DNA from: Sulfitobacter sp.
GTDB lineage: Bacteria; Pseudomonadota; Alphaproteobacteria; Rhodobacterales; Rhodobacteraceae
DNA: 8,213 bases
Direction of reading: 5' to 3'
NCBI GenBank assembly: GCA_026421135.1
Contig: JAPKCR010000070.1
Coordinates: forward strand, 1-8,213
A program made the translations under genes and the position numbers. The notes beneath the pieces are model-generated. The model worked only from the letters and a program-made list of their open reading frames with translations, was not told where the DNA came from and ran no database searches. This document shows, piece by piece, positions 1 through 4,446 of the stretch (position 1 is its first letter; every line of letters starts with the position of its first letter).

Positions 1-27
1 TCGATTCTCGATTGTTCCGTGCGCAGT

Positions 28-49
28 GCCCGCCCTTTTAATGGCGGGC
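28..49. repeat. GC-rich perfect hairpin without T-tract
   Basis: Seven-base arms GCCCGCC (28-34) and GGCGGGC (43-49) flank an 8-base AT-rich loop. No run of T follows on either strand, so it is not a canonical intrinsic terminator. It may be the 3' end structure of a gene lying left of the window, or it may shape the leader of the small ORF that starts at 57. The function is unknown. Confidence 0.4.
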
Positions 50-56
50 TCGCACG

Positions 57-239
57 ATGAAGCTGACCTTCAAGAGTCGGCGCAAGGTCAATCCGGCCTC
101 CCCCACCGGATCAGAGCCGCTGGCATCTTACCAGATGCAGCAAAATCCCCAAGGCTATATATGGCGGTCGCGGCGCAAGCCCATTGCGGCAACGCCGCGC
201 CACACCTTCGACTTCAAAGGCGAAAACCGCGCGCCTTAG
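57..239 (+). CDS. Doubtful small basic ORF, hypothetical protein (60 aa)
   Basis: I do not recognise this protein. It starts at ATG 57; the frame is closed by a TAA at 39-41, so no longer version exists. It is rich in Arg, Lys and Pro. An internal near-duplication is visible: KSRRKVNPASP at about residues 6-16 and RSRRKPIAATP at about 37-47. No signal peptide or membrane segment is visible. Third codon positions lean to G/C, as in the surrounding genes. Its TAG overlaps the TAA of the convergent C26 hydrolase by a few bases, an arrangement common for real tail-to-tail genes. Against it: the only ribosome-site candidate is a weak GGCGGG inside the hairpin arm, and another frame is also open over the same stretch. 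It could be a real small basic protein, a gene remnant or a chance ORF. Confidence 0.3.
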   Translation: MKLTFKSRRKVNPASPTGSEPLASYQMQQNPQGYIWRSRRKPIAATPRHTFDFKGENRAP

Positions 240-1012
240 GCTGATTGCAGCAATCCTTGACGCTTGCCTACGGCCCAAGCCTGTGCAGCTGCGCCAAACC
301 GCTGGAACAAGGGGCGCGACACCGGATCATTGGCGGCGTCCCATTCAGGGTGCCACTGCACCGCGAGGGTGAAACCGGGTGCCCCCCTGATATAAATCGC
401 CTCGGGCGTGCCATCATCCGCAAAGCCGTCAATCACAACACGTGGACCGGGTTCTTTGATGCCCTGCCCGTGCAATGTGTTCGTCCGCACCTTTGTTGCC
501 CCTAGAATTTCATGGAAAATACTGCCGTGTGTGAACGTCACATCGTGCCGCAATTCGAATTTCTCTTCTATTGTACCATCGGGGGGCATCCGGTGGTTCA
601 TCCGCCCCGGCAGATCGCGAATTTCAGGGTAGAGCGATCCCCCCATGGCGACGTTAACCTCTTGAAAGCCACGGCACACGCCAAAGAACGGCTGCCCCCG
701 TTCCACGCAGGCGCGGATAAGACCCAATGCAATCGCATCACGTGCGCGGTCAAAGGTACCATGCGCTTCGGTCTCGGCCTCGCCGTATTCTTCGGGATGC
801 ACGTTTGGGCGGCCCCCTGTGAACAGAAAACCATCGCAGGCGACCAACAGTTCCTCGACTGAAACAAGTGACGGGTCACTGGGAATGATCAACGGCATGC
901 AGCCCGATACCTGCGCAACTGCAATAGTGTTCATCGTACCGGCGGCGTGGATCGGGTACTGGTCATTCAAAAGGCCGGCATTGCCAATAATACCGACGAC
1001 AGGACGTGACAT
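236..1012 (-). CDS. Gamma-glutamyl-gamma-aminobutyrate hydrolase family protein (peptidase C26)
   Basis: This is a 258-aa cytoplasmic class-I glutamine-amidotransferase-like hydrolase resembling PuuD, which cleaves gamma-glutamyl-GABA to glutamate and GABA in putrescine breakdown. The catalytic triad is visible: the nucleophile elbow GVCRG with Cys113, and the late motif WHPEW with His221 and Glu223. The family segment TGGRPNVHPEEYG lies at about residues 65-77 and NTLHGQGI at about 178-185. Length matches PuuD (about 254 aa). I chose ATG at 1012 over an in-frame TTG at 1024 because GAGG (1019-1022) sits six bases upstream of the ATG. It lies 78 bp downstream of the GlcG-like gene on the same strand. 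No glutamylpolyamine synthetase or oxidase gene is visible beside it, so the exact substrate (gamma-glutamyl-GABA, folate polyglutamate or another gamma-glutamyl amide) is open. Family assignment is secure; PuuD function is inference. Confidence 0.93.
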   Translation of the reverse strand: MSRPVVGIIGNAGLLNDQYPIHAAGTMNTIAVAQVSGCMPLIIPSDPSLVSVEELLVACDGFLFTGGRPNVHPEEYGEAETEAHGTFDRARDAIALGLIRACVERGQPFFGVCRGFQEVNVAMGGSLYPEIRDLPGRMNHRMPPDGTIEEKFELRHDVTFTHGSIFHEILGATKVRTNTLHGQGIKEPGPRVVIDGFADDGTPEAIYIRGAPGFTLAVQWHPEWDAANDPVSRPLFQRFGAAAQAWAVGKRQGLLQSA

Positions 1013-1041
1013 ATGCAGCCTCAAACTTGCGAATAGTTCAA

Positions 1042-1070
1042 AGCTTATCGCGTCCTCCGCACGACCTCAA
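1042..1070 (-). promoter_or_regulatory. Possible promoter of the C26 hydrolase gene
   Basis: Read on the minus strand, TTGAGG (1065-1070) and TAAGCT (1042-1047) are separated by 17 bases and lie about 30 bp upstream of the chosen ATG. TTGAGG keeps the TTGA of a sigma-70 -35 box; the -10 match is weak. If real, the hydrolase could be transcribed apart from the malate synthase and GlcG-like genes. Confidence 0.22.
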
Positions 1071-1090
1071 CACCCCATAAATGTTCCGCA

Positions 1091-1513
1091 TCAGGCTTCC
1101 GCGGTGATCCCGGTTGCCGCAATGCCGGCCAGTCCGGCCTCGACATCATTGTCAGATGTGTCGCCCGTCACGCCAACCGCCCCTATCACCGCGCCCTTGG
1201 CATCACGCAACAAGATGCCACCGGGTACCGGCACAACTGCGCCCCCGTAAACGCCGTTTACCGCTGACATGAAATACGCCTGCGCCTCGGCACGGGCCAT
1301 CTGCGCGCGACCGGCCATCCCAAGCATCACCGCACCATAGGCCTTGCCATGCGCAATGCCGAAACGCCCCGGTGCGGCACCATCTTCACGCTCGAATGCC
1401 TGCACATGCCCGCCCGCGTCCAAGACAACGACCGACAATGGCTTGAACCCCATCTCGCCGCCTTTTTTCAGCGTCTCTGCAATAATTATCCGCGCCTGAT
1501 CTAACGATACCAT
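1091..1513 (-). CDS. GlcG/HbpS family heme-binding-type protein
   Basis: This 140-aa soluble protein has the single-domain GlcG/HbpS (DUF336, Haem_degrading) fold signature. The LSVVVLDAGGHVQAFERED block (about residues 26-44) and the C-terminal VPVPGGILLRDAKGAVIGAV block followed by GVTGDTSDND (about 94-123) are characteristic, as is the length (family about 130-150 aa). Members bind heme or related cofactors, or act as accessory proteins to catabolic enzymes; no catalytic residues are established. In E. coli, glcG lies beside malate synthase glcB in the glycolate operon glcDEFGBA, and here too it lies next to glcB, but downstream of it. That synteny supports a glycolate/glyoxylate connection. 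No signal peptide is seen. The start is ATG 1513, preceded by AAAAAGG and AGG; a TTG one codon earlier is less likely. It lies 73 bp downstream of malate synthase, with a hairpin between. The family is clear; the molecular role is not. Confidence 0.88.
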   Translation of the reverse strand: MVSLDQARIIIAETLKKGGEMGFKPLSVVVLDAGGHVQAFEREDGAAPGRFGIAHGKAYGAVMLGMAGRAQMARAEAQAYFMSAVNGVYGGAVVPVPGGILLRDAKGAVIGAVGVTGDTSDNDVEAGLAGIAATGITAEA

Positions 1514-1556
1514 CAACCTAAACCTTTTTCATTTTGCCAATTAAACTCCGGGGAGC

Positions 1557-1576
1557 GCGAGGGGTTGGCCCCTCGC
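1557..1576 (-). repeat. Perfect hairpin between malate synthase and the GlcG-like gene
   Basis: Eight-base complementary arms GCGAGGGG (1557-1564) and CCCCTCGC (1569-1576) enclose a 4-base loop, starting 10 bases beyond the malate synthase stop. On the minus-strand transcript no U-run follows directly; the next bases are GC-rich, with only TTTAATT further on. It is therefore more likely an mRNA 3'-end stabiliser or partial attenuator than a full intrinsic terminator. It could lower expression of the downstream GlcG-like gene relative to malate synthase. Confidence 0.6.
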
Positions 1577-1586
1577 TTCTCACCCT

Positions 1587-3749
1587 TCAACCTTGCGCAG
1601 CTTTCAACTCAAGCCGCCGCGCATGCAACACCGGCTCGGTATAGCCCGAGGGCTGCACGCGCCCTTTCATCACCAGATCACAGGCTGCCTTGAATGCAAT
1701 CCCGTCAAAAGACGGTGCCATGGGTTTGTACAAAGGATCACCCGCGTTTTGCCCATCCACAACTGCGGCCATCTTTTTCAGCCCTGCCATCACCTGATCT
1801 TCGGATATCACACCGTGATGCAGCCAGTTTGCCAATGCCTGCGCTGAGATCCGGCAGGTCGCGCGGTCTTCCATCAGGCCGACGTCATGAATGTCCGGCA
1901 CTTTGGAGCAGCCCACACCTTGATCGACCCACCGCACCACATAGCCAAGGATCCCCTGGGCGTTGTTTTCGATTTCTTGATTGATCTCGGTGTCAGACAG
2001 ATTGCGACCCGTTAAAACCGGAATATTCAACAGCGCGTCTAGTGTGCCACGCGCACCACCGGCTTTAATCTCTTCTTGCCGCGCCAACACGTCGACCTGA
2101 TGGTAATGCATCGCGTGCAATGTTGCGGCTGTCGGCGACGGCACCCAAGCACAGTTTGCACCCGCCTTGGGGTGACCTATCTTAGCCTCCATCATCGCTT
2201 CCATCATGTCGGGCATGGCCCACATGCCTTTGCCGATTTGGGCCTTGCCCTGCAAACCGCAGGCCAGACCAATGTCGACGTTGCGGTCCTCATAGGCCGC
2301 TATCCACGCTGAATTCTTCATCTCGCCTTTGGGCACCATCGGCCCCGCTTCCATCGAGGTGTGGATTTCGTCGCCAGTCCGGTCAAGGAAACCAGTGTTG
2401 ATAAAGGCCACCCGCGATTTCGCGGCGCGGATACATTCGGCAAGGTTGGCCGAGGTGCGGCGCTCTTCGTCCATGATACCCAGCTTGACCGTATTGGCAG
2501 GCAGGCCCAGCACGTTTTCCACATGGGTGAAGATTTCGTCGGCAAAGGCAACTTCGTCAGGCCCGTGCATCTTTGGCTTAACCACATAAACCGACCCCGC
2601 GACCGAATTGCGAAGCCCGTCTGTCTTTTGCAGATCGTGCATTGCGATCAGCGTTGTGATCATCGCGTCCATCAGCCCTTCGCCGACTTCTTTGCCGTCA
2701 CGGTCAAGCACGGCAGGGTTGGTCATCAGATGGCCCACATTTCGGATCAGCATCAGCGACCGGCCTTTGACCGTTAGTGCAGAACCATCCGGTGCCGTGT
2801 ATTCACGGTCAGGGTTCATCGCGCGGGTAACTTGCTGACCACCCTTTTCAAAGGTTTCGGACAGATCACCCTTCATCAGACCCAGCCAGTTGCTATAGGC
2901 GACGACTTTGTCTTCGGCATCCACAGCGGCAACGCTGTCTTCGCAATCCATAATCGTGGACAGCGCAGATTCCATCAAAACATCCGACACATGGGCTGGG
3001 TCGGTTTTGCCAATCGGGTGATCCGAATTAATCTGGACTTCAATATGCAGCCCGTTGTGCTTCAACAAAATTGCGGTCGGCGCGTCTGCGGCACCACGAT
3101 AGCCCGCAAATTGCGCAGGATCGGCAAGACCGCCAGCCGCGTCCCCGACCGACAAGTTCAATGACCCGTCTGAAACCTTGATCCCTGAAACATCGGCCCA
3201 AGAGCCAGCAGCCAGCGGCGCTGCCTCGTCTAGAAACGCCTTGGCCTTGGCCACCACCCGCGCACCACGCTTTGCATCATAGCCTTTGCCCTGCGGCAGG
3301 TCGCCCAAAGCGTCCGTCCCGTAAAACGCATCATACAAACTGCCCCAACGGGCATTGGCCGCGTTCAAGGCAAAGCGGGCGTTGGTGATTGGCACCACCA
3401 ACTGAGGGCCCGGCACGGAAGCGATTTCGGGGTCAACGCCAGCAGTATCGATTGAAAAGGCAGGTCCCTCGGGCACCAAGTAACCGATTTCGCGCAGAAA
3501 AGCGGTATAGGCAGCCGCGTCGTGAGCCTGACCGGCGCGATCTTTGTGCCATGCGTCAATCTTGGCCTGCATGTCTTCGCGCACCTGCAACAAGTCGCGG
3601 TTCTTTGGGCCTAGCCCATGCACCAGATCAGAAAAACCGGCCCAGAATTTGTCATTTTCGACACCAGTTCCGGGCAGCGCTTGGGTTTCGATAAAGCGGA
3701 CCAATTCGTCCGCGACCTGCAAGCCGTTCTTATCTGTGCGTTGGGTCAT
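1587..3749 (-). CDS. glcB: Malate synthase G
   Basis: This cytoplasmic enzyme condenses glyoxylate and acetyl-CoA to malate and CoA, the last step of glyoxylate and glycolate assimilation. The 720-aa length equals the G-type family (E. coli GlcB 723 aa), well above A-type enzymes of about 530 aa. Diagnostic segments are intact along the whole length: [12 protein letters not shown] with the catalytic Arg336, [10 protein letters not shown] with Mg-ligand Glu428, [16 protein letters not shown] with Asp456, the [11 protein letters not shown] block at about 507-516, the conserved Cys614 in [10 protein letters not shown], and catalytic-base Asp628 in [10 protein letters not shown]. Residue roles are transferred from the E. 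coli enzyme by motif matching. ATG 3749 is preceded by AAGGAG (3756-3761) with six-base spacing, an excellent ribosome site. It heads the run malate synthase, GlcG-like protein, hydrolase. Its leader contains a promoter-like pair and a strong inverted repeat. Isocitrate lyase and glycolate oxidase genes are not in the window, so the glyoxylate source is unknown. Confidence 0.98.
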   Translation of the reverse strand: MTQRTDKNGLQVADELVRFIETQALPGTGVENDKFWAGFSDLVHGLGPKNRDLLQVREDMQAKIDAWHKDRAGQAHDAAAYTAFLREIGYLVPEGPAFSIDTAGVDPEIASVPGPQLVVPITNARFALNAANARWGSLYDAFYGTDALGDLPQGKGYDAKRGARVVAKAKAFLDEAAPLAAGSWADVSGIKVSDGSLNLSVGDAAGGLADPAQFAGYRGAADAPTAILLKHNGLHIEVQINSDHPIGKTDPAHVSDVLMESALSTIMDCEDSVAAVDAEDKVVAYSNWLGLMKGDLSETFEKGGQQVTRAMNPDREYTAPDGSALTVKGRSLMLIRNVGHLMTNPAVLDRDGKEVGEGLMDAMITTLIAMHDLQKTDGLRNSVAGSVYVVKPKMHGPDEVAFADEIFTHVENVLGLPANTVKLGIMDEERRTSANLAECIRAAKSRVAFINTGFLDRTGDEIHTSMEAGPMVPKGEMKNSAWIAAYEDRNVDIGLACGLQGKAQIGKGMWAMPDMMEAMMEAKIGHPKAGANCAWVPSPTAATLHAMHYHQVDVLARQEEIKAGGARGTLDALLNIPVLTGRNLSDTEINQEIENNAQGILGYVVRWVDQGVGCSKVPDIHDVGLMEDRATCRISAQALANWLHHGVISEDQVMAGLKKMAAVVDGQNAGDPLYKPMAPSFDGIAFKAACDLVMKGRVQPSGYTEPVLHARRLELKAAQG

Positions 3750-3789
3750 TGAATGCTCCTTGGGTTTCGTCTGCGATCGCTTTCACGAA

Positions 3790-3818
3790 TGCTTAAAAGG
3801 TAACATCTGCTTGAGCAA
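3790..3818 (-). promoter_or_regulatory. Probable glcB promoter
   Basis: On the minus strand TTGCTC (3813-3818) and TAAGCA (3790-3795) are separated by exactly 17 bases. This would start transcription near 3783 and give a leader of about 35 bases ahead of the AAGGAG site. The -10 match is modest, which is usual for a promoter that needs an activator. The inverted repeat at 3824-3846 lies just upstream of the -35 box. Confidence 0.4.
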
Positions 3819-3823
3819 GTTGT

Positions 3824-3846
3824 ATTGGTAAAATTTTATTACCAAT
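3824..3846. promoter_or_regulatory. Inverted repeat, candidate operator upstream of glcB
   Basis: Perfect 8-base arms ATTGGTAA (3824-3831) and TTACCAAT (3839-3846) flank a 7-base AT spacer. The inner geometry GGT-N11-ACC contains the T-N11-A spacing of LysR-type regulator sites. The TTGGT/ACCAA half-sites also resemble those of FadR-subfamily GntR regulators, although those normally have a much shorter spacer. It lies about 40-63 bases upstream of the inferred glcB start point, a position suited to an activator. It is also 10 bases after the DUF2256 stop, but it is too AT-rich for a good terminator. No regulator gene is present in the window. Confidence 0.55.
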
Positions 3847-3855
3847 ATTGACCTA

Positions 3856-4005
3856 TCACAGCTTTTTCGACGCACCTCGGCACTTGTCCGAACAATATCG
3901 AACCGTGTCCCAGTCTTTGGCCCATTTCTTGCGCCAGGTGAAAGGCAGTCCGCAAAAGGCGCAGATTTTCGTAGGCAGGTCCGCTTTCTTGCGCATTTTT
4001 GCCAT
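3856..4005 (-). CDS. DUF2256 zinc-ribbon protein (49 aa)
   Basis: This short gene is in a different frame from the longer ORFs overlapping it. The 49-aa product matches DUF2256, a small family with an invariant layout. It has a basic N-terminus, then KICAFCG with Cys15 and Cys18, [19 protein letters not shown] at about 20-38, and YCSDKCR with Cys38 and Cys42. The four cysteines probably bind one zinc, and the WRKKW basic-aromatic core is the family hallmark. Its role is not established; members are often found near photolyase/cryptochrome-type genes, though none is present here. ATG 4005 is chosen because no in-frame start lies upstream; Met4 is an alternative. The ribosome site (GGGA) is weak. 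It lies 98 bp downstream of the small membrane protein gene and 106 bp upstream of glcB, all on the minus strand, so read-through into glcB is possible. Family assignment is strong from motif layout; function is unknown. Confidence 0.9.
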   Translation of the reverse strand: MAKMRKKADLPTKICAFCGLPFTWRKKWAKDWDTVRYCSDKCRGASKKL

Positions 4006-4018
4006 GCGGCTGGTCCCA

Positions 4019-4032
4019 TTGTAGATCTACAA
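4019..4032. promoter_or_regulatory. 14-bp perfect palindrome ahead of the DUF2256 gene
   Basis: TTGTAGATCTACAA is perfectly self-complementary and ends 13 bases upstream of the DUF2256 ATG. Its position between a putative terminator and a start codon suits a repressor site over the leader or promoter. A chance palindrome cannot be excluded. Confidence 0.35.
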
Positions 4033-4042
4033 ACATAAGAAT

Positions 4043-4071
4043 AGGCAGATTCTGAGTTTCAGAACCTGCCT
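4043..4071 (-). terminator. Possible terminator of the small membrane protein gene
   Basis: Arms AGGCAG (4043-4048) and CTGCCT (4066-4071) pair perfectly. After one A-C mismatch, TTCTG pairs with CAGAA around a 5-base loop. On the minus-strand transcript the stem is followed by a U-rich but interrupted stretch (ATTCTTATGTTTG). It lies 32 bases beyond the stop of the membrane protein gene. If it works, the DUF2256 gene needs its own promoter within about 37 bp, so termination may be partial. Confidence 0.5.
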
Positions 4072-4103
4072 TAAAGGCACTCGTTAATAAGAAAATCGGA
4101 AAC

Positions 4104-4343
4104 TTAATTGCTCTCGTTTGTACCCGGCTCGACGGGATCAACGGGGGCAACGGTTGACGTCGTTCCGTCGTTCTGTTCGATCATTACGCCATCGGTCACG
4201 TCATCACCTCGGCCGTTATCAAGAACAAAAAACAACAACAAAATAATCATTAAAACGCCAAAGATCATGGCACCCCTGATCCCAAAAAGCGCGGGTCTAT
4301 GTCGCTTTGCTTGTTTGTCCGTATTTGTGTCGGGTGCTGACAT
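4104..4343 (-). CDS. Small single-pass membrane protein (79 aa), hypothetical
   Basis: I do not recognise a named family. The 79-aa product has a polar basic N-terminus (KQAKRHRP, about residues 10-17) and one strong hydrophobic helix at about residues 24-42 (AMIFGVLMIILLLFFVL). A Gly/Asp/Thr/Pro-rich acidic tail follows to residue 79, with very few basic residues. The charge pattern (positive before, negative after the helix) predicts cytoplasmic N-terminus and periplasmic tail by the positive-inside rule. No lipobox or cleavage site is seen. ATG 4343 is chosen over starts further upstream because GGAGGA (4350-4355) lies six bases before it and the upstream extension is compositionally unlike the rest. 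It is divergent from pepN across 103 bp and upstream of the DUF2256 gene on the same strand. It may be a membrane anchor or envelope microprotein; function unknown. Confidence 0.8.
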   Translation of the reverse strand: MSAPDTNTDKQAKRHRPALFGIRGAMIFGVLMIILLLFFVLDNGRGDDVTDGVMIEQNDGTTSTVAPVDPVEPGTNESN

Positions 4344-4446
4344 AGTCCATCCTCCGGTTAAGAGATTTCCGCCACCGCCTTGCGGGTGCACGGCTGCCAG
4401 ACTAACTCTGGAACAGGACATTCAGTTCCGAAATAAAGGAAATAAT
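4344..4446. promoter_or_regulatory. Divergent intergenic region between small membrane protein gene and pepN
   Basis: These 103 bp must hold the start signals for both divergent genes unless transcription enters from elsewhere. Both ribosome sites are clear: GGAGGA on the minus strand at 4350-4355 and AAGGA on the plus strand at 4436-4440. A weak plus-strand pair TTGCGG/TAACTC with 17-base spacing could serve pepN. GGAAC and GTTCC form a short inverted repeat within about 4410-4429. I see no convincing sigma-70 promoter for the minus-strand gene. Confidence 0.4.

Noticed and set aside
3773..3780. GCGATCGC octamer in the glcB leader
   Set aside because: A single perfect palindrome of 8 bases is expected by chance in GC-rich DNA and no second copy was noticed nearby.
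3752..3793. Repeated heptamer GAATGCT in the glcB leader
   Set aside because: Two copies 35 bp apart are too short to separate from chance, and one overlaps the ribosome-site spacer.
3783..4150. Two longer minus-strand frames covering the DUF2256 region
   Set aside because: Their products lack family character; the DUF2256 frame between them has the conserved cysteines and core.
4344..4421. 26-codon upstream extension of the small membrane protein
   Set aside because: It would place the GGAGGA ribosome site inside the coding sequence and adds a compositionally unrelated segment.
4108..4446. N-terminal extension of the pepN frame by 113 codons
   Set aside because: It is antisense to the small membrane gene, unlike any PepN N-terminus, and the downstream ATG 4447 has the proper ribosome site.
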